A stretch of 64,000 nucleotides of DNA from the NCBI GenBank assembly GCA_000333855.2, contig CM007323.1, forward strand, positions 301,670-365,669, read 5' to 3'. A program made the position numbers and the translations under genes. Position 1 is the first letter of the stretch. Each line of letters opens with the position of its first letter. Below are positions 21,539 to 32,019 of this stretch, in pieces. Origin of the DNA: Endotrypanum monterogeii. Taxonomy: Eukaryota > Euglenozoa > Kinetoplastea > Trypanosomatida > Trypanosomatidae. Below the pieces are notes generated by a model, which made no database searches, was not told the origin of the DNA, and worked only from the letters and a program-made list of their open reading frames with translations.

Positions 21539-24500
21539 TCAAAACAGCTCGCCATCGACGACTAGCTTGTACAGCGCTGGGTGTGCATCACGCCCAACAG
21601 CCTCCAGCGACTGCTTCGTCGTCTTGACAAGCAGTGCACGCTGAAGAAGGGTGCCGCGGCGGTCGTACTGCCGCTCGAAGAGTTGCTGGATGACCGGGTG
21701 AGCGGTTTCTCCGAGGCGGATAAGGAGACTGCTGAGGTCTACCAACAGGATCAAGTCTGTCTGCCACGGCGTGGCACCGGTGGCGGGTGTCATGCCGGTG
21801 AACCGCGCCGACGCTAATGAGGCCGACAACATGGCATCATTCCGCAGGCGGCCATCACTGCCGACTGCAGACCCGGCATGCGACGAGGCATCTCGGGACA
21901 TCACGTAAGCAGTGTAGTCGGCAAGTCCGTGGGTGAGTCTGTGGAACTGCTTCGGCCTATTCGAGAGGTCGATGCAGCAGCGCAGGAGGACCTCTACTTC
22001 ACGCAAAGTCATGCCTTTCAGAGGCTGCGGAGGGCGATAGGAGGACGGATAGGCGTCGTGGGCTGGTTTCTCCGCCGCACCGGATGGCGCGGCCTTTGGC
22101 TCACCGGCACCGTCTTGATCCTCCACAACTGCGAGTCTTTCCGCGTATGAGAGCAGGACGTCCACCGTTTTCATGACAGTAGTCATGACACGGCCAGCGA
22201 CGCTGCGCAGCAGCTGAAGCAACACACACACCTGCTGCATTGTGAGGGGGGTACCAGTGGCAACATCTACGTTGGCCCCCGTGGTGCTCTCCCCCGCCAG
22301 TTCCACAATACGCCCGCAGACATCCGTCATGACTGTTGTGTCCACGTCCACCGAGGCGCGCAACAGTCCTTGCGCCAGTCGCGTGAGACCGTGGGCCTGC
22401 ATGGTGTGCACCACCTCGCTGAGCCGCTTGTATATTGCCTCCATCACCGCCGCCGTACGCAGTCCGCACGCGATGAGCAGAAAAGATAGCGTACCCAAAT
22501 CTGCGGGGGAGCAGGTGGGCAGCACCCGCTCCGTGCAGTGGCGGGCAAGGATATGCACGACATCGTAGTCGGTGGAGCCACGTCGCTCCGCCAGCTCCAA
22601 GGTAGCCTTCACAACAGACAGGCTTGCATCATGATGATAGCGCGCGACGTTGGCGAGTACCGCAGAGCCGATGTTGTCATGCGGGAAGCAGTCTCTCAGA
22701 CAATTCAAAATAGCAAGGGCCGTCGATGCAACCGACACGAGCATGTGCGGGTCGCTCTGAAGCAGCCCACGAACCTGGGCAGAGAAGATTGGCTGCACCG
22801 CTGTCACACACACCGTACGCACGCTCACATTTCCAGATTGCGTGCCGCACCGCAGCAGGCGCACCGAGAGCTCCAGCGAGAATTTCCTCCCCATATCAGC
22901 CACTCGACCGAGCAGAACACCGTACAGCTGCTGATGGTATACGCCACCGGCGCAGTAGGCCTCAACGCAGAGGACGATCTCCTCCGGCGTCAGCGTCGGA
23001 GCAGCTCGCATTGTGTGGGAGATGAAGCTGCGCAATACCTGCTGCTGGAGCTGACTCGCCCCCGACAGCGCCGCGTAGCCGCGTAATAGGAGAGGAATAT
23101 CGTGCACGTTGTACGGCAGCTGCACTGCCTGGAGAACATAGACGGCAAGAGTTCGTGGAAGCAGCCGCATCACCTCCACCTCAGATGCTGAGGGCACCGC
23201 CGTTGCCTTTTTCACTTCCGGCTGCTGGATTTTTGGCCCCCCTTTGCGGGCGGCGCCAGCTGTCCTCTCTGCCGCCGCTCCATCCACGGAGGCGGCTGGG
23301 TTACGCTGTAAGACGCCGAGCTTGGCCGCGTCCACTTCACCGGGGATGAGGCGTGCGACGACCTCCACCAGCGCACCGCATTCGCCGACCGTGTAGCGAC
23401 GATGGGTGAGCTGCTGCGGTTGCAAGAGGGAATAAAGTAGTGGCCCATAAGGGATGGTGCGCAGCAGTTGCAGAAGCGACGTTGCGTTGTCATCATCAAC
23501 GGCCTCTTCAGCGGTTTTCTGTATAGCGCTGAGGGTGTGCAGGATGGTTATGCGCTGCGTCACGATCGTTGCGTCCCGTGTGGCGGTTGCCGCGTCGCTG
23601 CCGGACTCGGACGGTGTGCGCACCTGTTCGTGCAGCTCCTCAACAAGGCGTTCGATCAACCGTTGCACCGATGGCGCAGGCAGCGGAGCTCCAGTTGCGT
23701 GAAGGCGCTGCAGAACGGTGATGGTCTGCGAGATGGTGAGCATTGGACTGAGGAGATCCAACAGCTGCAGCAGCATCGATGTAAGAGCGTCGTCAGCGCG
23801 GAGACATAGCGTTGCAGCAGCACAGAGTAGCTGCGTCGCCAACACGCCAGTTGCGCTATCTGCGGCGTCAGCAGTACTCGTGCTCAGCGCCGCACGGGGC
23901 ATTCCCCCTCCCTTCGGTGGTTGCGTGACGGTTGTCCGTGTCTTGAGGTGCTGCTCCACCGCTGCCACCACCCCTCGCACCAGAGCTGAGGAGACATGCT
24001 GGACGCTCTCGGCAACACACATGACCACCATTACCTCTGTCAGTGTCGTGAGGGGCATCTGAAGCGGTGGCGTCGCCTCGGCATGGGAGGACGGTGTTGA
24101 CGGCACGGAGGGAATGCACATGACGGCTGTGAGTGCAGAGTCAAATACTTCTATACGGAATAGCCGCAGCGCCGCCGGCTCTACCACAACCGTGTACTCG
24201 GTGCGGAGCCGATACAAGAGGTGCACAACGGTCAGCAGATAGTGACGATACCGCTGTTGCGTTGTTGTAGCGGCCGCTGTGGAGGAGCCACTGAGCTGGG
24301 CGATGCTGTTGGCGACGGTGGCGGTGGACGCAATGTAGGTAGCCAGAAGCTGATACACAACCAGCCCACTGTTGCGAGCGTGCGCGGAGTGTGGATGTCG
24401 TTTCAAACCTTGCGATTGCCGAAACAGCTGCGACAACAGTCGCTCTAGCCGCTCCACGACTGCATAGGCCGACGCCACCGCAGCCGCGGGATCCTCCGGG

Positions 24501-27500
24501 CGACCAGCGCCGACGCCAGTACTCGTGCCGTGAGACTTGTGTAGCATGTTGTGTAGGGCTGTCAGCTGCGCGAATGTGTCGGCGGGCATGCCGCACAGTA
24601 TTGCTGTTGTACTCAGGCGAAGCGCTACCTCTCTGAGGGCATCTACCGATATCGGAGCCGTGAAGGCAGCAGAGAGGGGAGGATGGCTGCTGAGGGCGCT
24701 GTGACCGTGGGATCCCGCTGCCTTGCTCGTGCCAAGACTGCCCTCAGCCCCGGTGCGCAACAATCCCGGCCGCAGCAACTTTACAGCCGACTCGGTGAGG
24801 CGCGGCAAGAAGAGTGTTGGCAACAGTGCCAGGGATTTCTCAATGCCCTCCGAGAGGGCCACAGGGGGGGCGGGGGGTCGACTGCTCTGCCCCGCCGCAG
24901 CGACTGTCGCAGCAAAACTGCGCGGGCTGCGAGTCGCGAGGTCACCTACGTCATAACAGCCCATATCTGTCAGCCGAGAGCGGAAGCCCTCCCAGATGAC
25001 TTCGAGCGCATCCGCCAGCGCTGCCTCTCGTCCCTCGCGCTGCAGTAGCGGCAGCAAGCCCTGCGTCAGCGTCTCGACAGCAGCGGCGTCGCCACGCAGA
25101 AGACACTCAACAAGCGCCTCAATACCCACGAACAGAAGGTAGTTGACCTGCCGCCGATGCACCGCTGGTGTGAGTATGGTCGATGCGGCATCAGCCGATG
25201 CGCGAGAAGTCCCTGTACCTTCGTCATTACTGACATCAAGTAGGCCACTCTTATCTGTGACGTCCAAGGCGGTCCGCCGCTGGATAGTTTTGCGGCCCCT
25301 TCGTGTTCGTCGCTGTCCGTCTGTGGCCGCTGCCTGCGACTGCGGGCTCGGCATCGCAGTGGCAAGCAGCACAGCAGACAGATCGGCCTGAGCCGCACCA
25401 CCCTTCGCACCATCCGCCATTCGCTGCTTCAAGTGGAATTCCTTGGGAGTAGTGCCCTGACTAGCGCCACCCGTTGCAGCTATTGCCTCCTTTTCTCCCC
25501 CCTGTGATGTGGCGCCCTCTTCGCCGAGCTCGTCAGTGGAGCTGAAGACGACGCGGTGGCTGTCCCTGTTGCACTGCGTCAACATGGCACACACCTGATC
25601 CACGAGAACAGCGCGCGTGCGAACCGGAAGAGGGGCAGTTGCGCACGATGCAGAAAAGCGATTCACTGCCCGCACGACTTCGATGACATCGCCTGGCGGC
25701 AACGAAACACAAAGGCTGCAGGTGAGCAGCGACTCAGGCGGGAAGCCAGCGCACAGCATCGCATAAAGCAGATTCGCCAGTGGGCTGTGCAGAGGCGGAC
25801 GCGCCGGTAGTGAGTGAGAGATACCTTTTTTTGCAGCCGCATCACGGTGTTTTTTCTCGACCTGCTCCACCAGCTGCGGCACACGCTGCGGCCGCTTTTT
25901 GAGGTAGAGAGCAGCGGCAGTGCAGATGTTTGTAATCACCTGTGTATACGTTGTGCGCTCTGGCGATAGTCGACGCAGCTCTTCCATCACCTCCGGCGTA
26001 CAGATGTGCTCAAAGTATTCCGCACCCTTCACGGTTTCTGCGCATCGGCATAGTTTGAACAGTGTTTGTTCGCACGCCTCCTCGACACAGCTTCCCATCA
26101 CTGGTGGGAGGACGATGCCGAGCTCCTCAGTCCACCGGAGGCATCCCAACACATCCACGAACAACGCGGCCGCCCGATCCATGTCGCAGTCGTGGACAGA
26201 CGACTTGAGGGCGTCAAGGTGCGATGTGAGCCGTGCACGCGCATCGTCGCGCCACGCAGTCCATTGAACCACCAGTTCCGCATCAACCGAAGAGGCGCCA
26301 ACAGCGGTCGCCGATGCTGTTGCGAGGGACAGCGCTGCAGCGGTCTCCACGGCCACTGCACTCACAGCGGCTGTCAACAACAAGGCGGTCGCATCGCCGT
26401 AGTTATGCTTCGGCGATGCAGGTCGGCCTCGTTCTTCCCTCGCCGCCTCATCACGTCGCCTAAGGAGGACGTGCGTCGGTATCGTCAGCTGTAGGAGCAC
26501 CTGGCGCACGCGCCCACAGAAAGTCATTTCTTCCTGAGACTGCATCTGCTTCTCCTTTGTTAGACGATGGTTCCCAGCGGTGGAGGTTCGTCTGTTAAGC
26601 TGACTTCGATGCACGCCCGTGAGTGTCCGCAACACGAGTGCCACCGAGGTCGACGCGTGTCGTGTCGGCTGCTCTACATCCGCTTCAAGTTGTGTCTGCA
26701 GCGCCAACACGTATGCTGACCACACCGCCTCGTGAAGTTCCGCAGCAGCGCGCGACTGGCGCAGCAACTGGTGGTGGACGTGCAGCAGCGTGAGAAGCTC
26801 CGTCGCCAGAGTCTCGCTGCGCACCAGCGCCGGCGTACCCTCGATGCACCATTCCCATCTCGCCACCTCGGCTGGAGGGGCGGGGCCGGTACCCAGGGCG
26901 TCGCCAGCGCTCGCGTGCCCTTGAGGGTAGAACAAGGTGTACAGCTGCGGATACGCACTCGGTTCGTTGGCGAGGGTGGACAAGAGCTGCGCGCGTTCAG
27001 CGGCACTTACCTCCGCCGGCAGCGCGTCACTACCGCTCATCGGGACAGAGCTACACCCGCGACTTTCGCCTGTGGGGCTGCCTGCTGCCGTGCACCTCTC
27101 TGACACGAGGCCACTGGGGGCCGACGAGGCGTCTCTCGCAGTGGCCACCTGACGCCGCTTCCAGCGACACCAGCAACGGAGCATCACCCATTCCTGCACA
27201 GCGTCGCTGAGGTGTACGACCCGTTTCACTACAGAAAGTGTCGGCACCACCGCTTTGAACTCCGGGTGAGGGGCGCTTCGCTGTTTCCTTTGTTTTTTTG
27301 TTGCCGCCGCTGTTGACGCTGTGCGACCGTCTGCACCTGGGGCGGCCCGGCGCTTTATTTTCTTATTAGACCCCGCCAGCGCCATCCCTGAAGCAGCGAA
27401 CGTCCCGGCATGTGTGTACGCCCGCGAGGGGGTGCACAATCGAAGAGGCGGAACCGTGGGTCCTGCTATAACTGCGACTCTGACGCCCGCGGAGGCGCCG

Positions 27501-27607
27501 TCCGTAGCGGAAGCAGCCCCACAGGACAAGGGCCACACTCGGCGCACCACGCACGAAGACGCAGGTGAATGGTACTGACAAATCCATGCACAAACTCGGG
27601 GTGGCAT
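21539..27607 (-). CDS. giant helical-repeat protein with mitochondrial-type N-terminus
   Basis: The frame encodes 2022 residues from the first ATG at 27607; the longer open frame begins only with a TTG. The N-terminus (MPPRVCAWICQYH, then VVRRVWPL) is Arg- and Ser-containing, lacks acidic residues and looks like a mitochondrial import signal. The chain is almost wholly helical, with repeated Leu/Ala/Val helix pairs. The last ~600 residues show a regular 35-40-residue periodicity (LLLRGYAAL, VRLLRCG, LAQGLLRASVD), reminiscent of the FASTK/heptatricopeptide repeats of organelle RNA-binding proteins. I see no clear RAP domain at the C-terminus. A role in mitochondrial RNA metabolism or the mitoribosome is therefore an inference. 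An AG acceptor at 27889 fits a ~280 nt leader that contains two (TA)n tracts. Confidence 0.85.
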   Translation of the reverse strand: MPPRVCAWICQYHSPASSCVVRRVWPLSCGAASATDGASAGVRVAVIAGPTVPPLRLCTPSRAYTHAGTFAASGMALAGSNKKIKRRAAPGADGRTASTAAATKKQRKQRSAPHPEFKAVVPTLSVVKRVVHLSDAVQEWVMLRCWCRWKRRQVATARDASSAPSGLVSERCTAAGSPTGESRGCSSVPMSGSDALPAEVSAAERAQLLSTLANEPSAYPQLYTLFYPQGHASAGDALGTGPAPPAEVARWEWCIEGTPALVRSETLATELLTLLHVHHQLLRQSRAAAELHEAVWSAYVLALQTQLEADVEQPTRHASTSVALVLRTLTGVHRSQLNRRTSTAGNHRLTKEKQMQSQEEMTFCGRVRQVLLQLTIPTHVLLRRRDEAAREERGRPASPKHNYGDATALLLTAAVSAVAVETAAALSLATASATAVGASSVDAELVVQWTAWRDDARARLTSHLDALKSSVHDCDMDRAAALFVDVLGCLRWTEELGIVLPPVMGSCVEEACEQTLFKLCRCAETVKGAEYFEHICTPEVMEELRRLSPERTTYTQVITNICTAAALYLKKRPQRVPQLVEQVEKKHRDAAAKKGISHSLPARPPLHSPLANLLYAMLCAGFPPESLLTCSLCVSLPPGDVIEVVRAVNRFSASCATAPLPVRTRAVLVDQVCAMLTQCNRDSHRVVFSSTDELGEEGATSQGGEKEAIAATGGASQGTTPKEFHLKQRMADGAKGGAAQADLSAVLLATAMPSPQSQAAATDGQRRTRRGRKTIQRRTALDVTDKSGLLDVSNDEGTGTSRASADAASTILTPAVHRRQVNYLLFVGIEALVECLLRGDAAAVETLTQGLLPLLQREGREAALADALEVIWEGFRSRLTDMGCYDVGDLATRSPRSFAATVAAAGQSSRPPAPPVALSEGIEKSLALLPTLFLPRLTESAVKLLRPGLLRTGAEGSLGTSKAAGSHGHSALSSHPPLSAAFTAPISVDALREVALRLSTTAILCGMPADTFAQLTALHNMLHKSHGTSTGVGAGRPEDPAAAVASAYAVVERLERLLSQLFRQSQGLKRHPHSAHARNSGLVVYQLLATYIASTATVANSIAQLSGSSTAAATTTQQRYRHYLLTVVHLLYRLRTEYTVVVEPAALRLFRIEVFDSALTAVMCIPSVPSTPSSHAEATPPLQMPLTTLTEVMVVMCVAESVQHVSSALVRGVVAAVEQHLKTRTTVTQPPKGGGMPRAALSTSTADAADSATGVLATQLLCAAATLCLRADDALTSMLLQLLDLLSPMLTISQTITVLQRLHATGAPLPAPSVQRLIERLVEELHEQVRTPSESGSDAATATRDATIVTQRITILHTLSAIQKTAEEAVDDDNATSLLQLLRTIPYGPLLYSLLQPQQLTHRRYTVGECGALVEVVARLIPGEVDAAKLGVLQRNPAASVDGAAAERTAGAARKGGPKIQQPEVKKATAVPSASEVEVMRLLPRTLAVYVLQAVQLPYNVHDIPLLLRGYAALSGASQLQQQVLRSFISHTMRAAPTLTPEEIVLCVEAYCAGGVYHQQLYGVLLGRVADMGRKFSLELSVRLLRCGTQSGNVSVRTVCVTAVQPIFSAQVRGLLQSDPHMLVSVASTALAILNCLRDCFPHDNIGSAVLANVARYHHDASLSVVKATLELAERRGSTDYDVVHILARHCTERVLPTCSPADLGTLSFLLIACGLRTAAVMEAIYKRLSEVVHTMQAHGLTRLAQGLLRASVDVDTTVMTDVCGRIVELAGESTTGANVDVATGTPLTMQQVCVLLQLLRSVAGRVMTTVMKTVDVLLSYAERLAVVEDQDGAGEPKAAPSGAAEKPAHDAYPSSYRPPQPLKGMTLREVEVLLRCCIDLSNRPKQFHRLTHGLADYTAYVMSRDASSHAGSAVGSDGRLRNDAMLSASLASARFTGMTPATGATPWQTDLILLVDLSSLLIRLGETAHPVIQQLFERQYDRRGTLLQRALLVKTTKQSLEAVGRDAHPALYKLVVDGELF

Positions 27608-27688
27608 TTTTCGCAGTTGCAGCAAGGGTAGCCCCTCCACGCTCCCCTCCCCCTCTATCCCCCAGCTGCACTTGCACGTCAATACGAG

Positions 27689-27689
<1 letters not shown>

Positions 27690-27718
<29 letters not shown>
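27690..27718. repeat. (TA)n microsatellite
   Basis: TA dinucleotide run in the predicted 5' UTR of the 2022-residue gene. A second tract follows at 27769-27794. Confidence 0.95.
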
Positions 27719-27726
<8 letters not shown>

Positions 27727-27761
27727 CGTGTACGTGCGTTTATTTAATACTTACTTGCTTG

Positions 27762-27803
<42 letters not shown>

Positions 27804-27888
27804 GCAAAACACGACACACTCACACGCGATACTACACGTTCCCTTCTTTGTTGAGTGTCCGGATCTGATAGTGCCAGGTTGGCGACAC

Positions 27889-27935
27889 CTTCAAAAAAGA
27901 AAAGCAACAACAACAACAACAACAGAAGGGGGCAC
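27889..27935 (-). promoter_or_regulatory. predicted spliced-leader acceptor region
   Basis: The minus strand reads TTG triplets followed by a T/C run and an AG at 27889-27890. It is the nearest acceptor upstream of the ATG at 27607. Confidence 0.4.
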
Positions 27936-28348
27936 GGCCGCGCTACGTCTGATCTAGGAGGGATGTGCGTGCAATTCTTTGTGAGATATTTTTAAAAAAA
28001 TCGGCGCGGCGTCGTCACCGGCGCCGGTTGAGCAAGCGAGGGGGAGTGGGAGGGTGTGTGGCAGACGGAGGTAGTAGCGGAAGGCAAAGTGCCATGGGGG
28101 AGGGGGCACCCGGCATGGAGAAGAGGGTTGAGGGAACACCCACCCATCAGAGACGAGATGGAAATATGTTATTTACAGATCTTTGAGAGAGAACAAAAGG
28201 ACCATAGGTCACACTCACACATACACACACACACACACAGTCAAGGGAGCGGGACGATCGCGGTGATGGGGGAGGGGGGGGGGAAGGTATGCTACGCTCG
28301 TCTGAGAACTGCGTATGTACCAACGCATTCGTGGCCTAGGCGGTACTC

Positions 28349-30488
28349 TCAATAGAGTTTTCCGTGGCGCAGGATAGAACGCACGTCGGGCACCACCAAC
28401 AGACACTCCAGTAAAGGCAGCAGCGCAAGCAGAACCTCATCCTCGTCGTCTTCGGGAGCGTCATTGACAGCGGTATCCTCACCCAACACGGAGTCTTCCG
28501 AGACCCCAACCCCAACGACGGGGGAAGAGCGTTTCTCGGATGTGTGGGCCGCATCACTGTTGCTAGACTTAAGGCTATTTCGCGTCTGTGACGCCACGGC
28601 GCCACCACTTCCCCCGCGATCCTCACCGCTGCTTCGGTGCAACGTCTCACGCGGCGACTGAGCTATCTTTGATAGCGCGGGGATGTACGGCGACACCACC
28701 AGCGCGTTCTCCGGGTTCACAAGCGTGCACTCCTCCGAGTTGTCTATCATCACAAGCAGCTCCGGTGGCACCTTCAGAAGTCGCAGGTCCTTCATCAGCA
28801 CCTTGGCGTGTTCATTCATCGATGTCTTCTCCACCGTGAGGAGACTTGTGTCGACGCCGCCATGTTCAGCAGATGGGCCACCATACGCTGCCTCCGTCAA
28901 GGGGTTATCGGCAGGCGTTGTCCCATCACCACCACCCCTCAGTGATCGACTCGCCTCGGCGGAGGAAGTAAGGCCCCAAGGCCTCCCCTTTCCCCAGTCA
29001 CCACCACAATTTCCACTGCTATCAACATCGCTGTTGGCTGCAGAGTTTCGGCTGCAATCTCCCGCATTGGCAGCCGAGGAGAGACTGCCTGTCGACACAG
29101 AAATGGCGCTGCTGCAACCGTATACACTACCTCCTGCCGTGCTGTTGGTGCCGCTATCGCCGCTGCGGTCGCGCTCGCCACTACCACGTGCCACACTGCT
29201 GCCTCCGCCCCCACTGCCAGGAGCTAGCGGAAGTCCCCGCATGCTAGCTGCCGCGCACATCTTACGCAGCAGCCCTCGAGGGACAAGTCGGCAGTCCTGC
29301 CTGTAGTAGCGATATTTTAGGAGATGATCTGGGTCGATACGCTGCAGGATCGTGTCGGCGTATGGCTTTGAAGCCGACGTAAACAGGACGAGGTTGAACA
29401 GTTTTGCCGCAGTGTACAGAAATAGACGAGCGTACGGCCGCTCCCACACATGGAAAAGCTCCGCCCCCGAGGCGGTCGGAATCACCTCAGAGAAGGTTGG
29501 GGGCCCTGCCATGTTCTCCGTGGTGGTGGAGACGTGGCACAGTGTCTCATCCAGGTCCATCACGAGGACTTTCTGCCGTGTGGCCGGGTAGCTCAGCACA
29601 TGGTGGGCTGTGATGCTCGCAATTAGGTGCGGTGAGACGTGCAAGGCTTGAGAGATCCAGGTTGCGGCTGCTCACGCGCTTGTACACGACTGAGGAAGCC
29701 TGACGGTATCGTGCCGCTGCGGCAAGTGTGCTTGTACGGTGCCTCATCATGTGCGGTGCAGTGCTCGAAGTGGAGCTGCTATTGTCGTCCGTGGAAGGGT
29801 CACCCATGGCGCCGTTATCCATGACACCGCCGCTCCCACTGCTGTTAGTTCGCAAGAAGTGGGGCGGCCACTGCGGTTCCGGGTGACGCGTTGGCATCGT
29901 TGACACAGTCGGCTGCTGTATGGGGCCGATAACAATGCTAACGAGCTGGTGAAGACTGCGTGAGGTGCACAGCGGGTGATGGAGTGGGACGAGGGGGCGG
30001 CTGCGAACGGGCGGCAGCCACTCTTCTATTTCCCCCCTCTTGCCAAGGAGAAGGCGACGCTGGACGAGCGGTGATCTCTCACTGACCTCACTACAATGTC
30101 GCAACCTCGCGGCGGCAGAGGGATCGGCAGCGTCGCCGACAGGTTGACTGACACGCAAGACCCTTTTCACGTCTGTCTCGCTGTCTGCATCATTCTCCTC
30201 CACCTCGCTACTGCAACCATAGCTTCGCCGTGTTATGTGAGCATTCGTAAGCGGCGATTTTGTGGTGGAGGCGGCCGCAGACCGTTGCGCTCCCATGGCT
30301 GATCGCGACACAGGGAAGGTACGATGGCTGCTTCCACATAGAAAAAAAAGCATCACGACAACGCTTTCCCGAAGGTGAGTGATTGCCTCCCATCCATCCG
30401 AGGCGAGGCTTGATAAGGAGGTGATGACGTACGGGAACAACACGGCATCCCAGAGCCATTGCGCATACTTCACAATTTCGGCAAGCAT
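28349..30488 (-). CDS. NIF/FCP1-SCP-like phosphatase gene, interrupted by a frameshift
   Basis: Two overlapping frames make one family member. The first runs from the ATG at 30488 to a stop at 29547 and carries a hydrophobic N-terminus (WLWDAVLFPYVITSL and VVVMLFFLCG), which suggests membrane attachment as in Dullard/CTDNEP1-type phosphatases. The second frame is open from just after a TGA at 29672-29674 to 28349 and has no ATG at its beginning. It carries the catalytic DLDETL motif of the HAD-type NLI-interacting-factor domain, the KPYADTILQRIDP segment and VMIDNSEECTLVNPENALVV. It ends with the conserved LLALLPLLECL...DVRSIL helix. A Ser/Gly-rich insertion of ~140 residues splits the domain. 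The frames meet between 29547 and 29674. Either a one-base error or a real inactivating indel explains this; spliceosomal introns are very rare in this lineage. Confidence 0.8.
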
Positions 30489-30824
30489 TTTTTTTTAATT
30501 ACCCCACAAACCCCTCCACACACTCACTGGGTATGTTTGAGGAGATCACTGTCTGTGATTCGGCGTACCGGCGGCACTCCAAAGGGCGCTCCCCTTCCCT
30601 TTCTCTCCTTTTTCCGAGAAGGGCGGCTGTGCGGGGGGGGGGGGAAGCTAATTGTTTGTCGACGGGCGAACACAGCGGCTGTAGTCATGTGCGGATTTCA
30701 CGTGAACACTACAAGCACCCAGACGTACACGCGATGTCTCTCTCTGTCGTGCGTGTGTGGGGTGCGGTACAGTTGAGTCTGGATTTGGGTACAACTGGAG
30801 AATCCTTTTCTCCTCTTTTGTCAT

Positions 30825-30826
<2 letters not shown>

Positions 30827-30855
<29 letters not shown>

Positions 30856-30864
30856 GTGTGTGTG

Positions 30865-30919
<55 letters not shown>

Positions 30920-30939
30920 NNNNNNNNNNNNNNNNNNNN

Positions 30940-31037
<98 letters not shown>
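30827..31037. repeat. long (GT)n microsatellite
   Basis: About 210 bases of nearly pure GT repeat with two CGTG interruptions in the left part. It encloses the 20-base gap at 30920-30939, so the true array length is uncertain. Confidence 0.97.
30920..30939. other. assembly gap of 20 N inside (GT)n
   Basis: Twenty N bases flanked on both sides by GT repeat. The round number suggests a placeholder rather than a measured size. Confidence 1.
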
Positions 31038-31038
<1 letters not shown>

Positions 31039-31312
31039 TTGGAAATAAGAAGTGAAGAACACATGAAGGGATTAAGAAAGGGAAGGGAGAGGTAGGGAAT
31101 CGATACAGAGAAGAGTTTTGTGTCAGCCTACCCATGAGATGCTCTCTTTCAAAAAAAAAAAAATCACCGTGGCCATCATGCCTCAAAGTGGGGGAAGAGG
31201 AATCGTGTGGCGAGTCCTTCACATGTTCGGAAGGAAGCCAGGTTCGACGAGCTATTGGTGGCAATCTTTTTTTTTTGTGTGTCGTGCAGTACACATCTGG
31301 TTTGGCATGCAC

Positions 31313-31313
<1 letters not shown>

Positions 31314-31342
<29 letters not shown>
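31314..31342. repeat. (TA)n followed by (TG)n
   Basis: A TA run passing directly into a TG run, within the spacer. Confidence 0.93.
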
Positions 31343-31360
<18 letters not shown>

Positions 31361-32019
31361 AGTGGAGTTGGCTTGACAGGGCCAGTATAGCCAAAGGAAG
31401 AGGGATCACACGCACATACGTGGTATATTTAATCGGTTGTTCTGTTGGCAGGGTGGCGAGGGAGGAGGGGGGGGGCTGAACTACGCGTCCGCATTTGTGG
31501 GGATGGAAGGAAATGTCCCTCCTCTCTCTCCCTCCCCCCTCACACTCATATGCAGTACAATATGCTTGTTCTGCTTCCCCCCCCACCACACACACCTCGT
31601 CCTTCCCTCGCCCATTATCAACAAAAATATATATATGTATTTTTTTCCGGATGGCGACCGACTTTCGTCGATGTTAATGACGTTGGTGATGCATCACCTT
31701 AGACGACCTCTGCATCACATCTGGCCACCGGCATCTTTGGTCGCCCAGCCTCTTGTGCACACCAACTCATTCGTGTAATGCACGCAGACAGGAGAACCCG
31801 AGGTGTGAGAGACACACAAACGCTATTTTTCAAACACAAACAGTTGCGTCAACGGAGGACTTGCGTAAGAAGAAACAGCGAACCCCATGGACATCGAGGC
31901 GACGGGCAACATGGGTGCCCTGCTCGGGGCAGGAGGAGGGGGGGGGCGAGTTAGAAAGAGGAGCAGGACCCCCCCCCCTCCGGTGGTCTCCTGTATCACG
32001 TTGGTGTGCAACTAGGCCT

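Larger units (their letters stand above)
27608..28348. other. 741 bp intergenic spacer with two TA tracts
   Basis: It holds (TA)n at 27690-27718 and 27769-27794, a CAA-triplet run at 27905-27929, a (CA)n run at 28212-28240 and a G run at 28269-28284. No gene is seen. Confidence 0.8.
30489..32019. other. 1.5 kb intergenic spacer with long (GT)n and an assembly gap
   Basis: It contains the (GT)n block with 20 N, a (TA)n tract at 31314-31342 followed by (TG)n, several homopolymer runs and no supportable gene. It spans the 5' UTR of the phosphatase gene and the 3' UTR of the SSF1 homologue. Confidence 0.8.

Noticed and set aside
30648..31064. Open frames made of THTHTH or VCVCVC
   Set aside because: They are translations of the (GT)n array and its gap.
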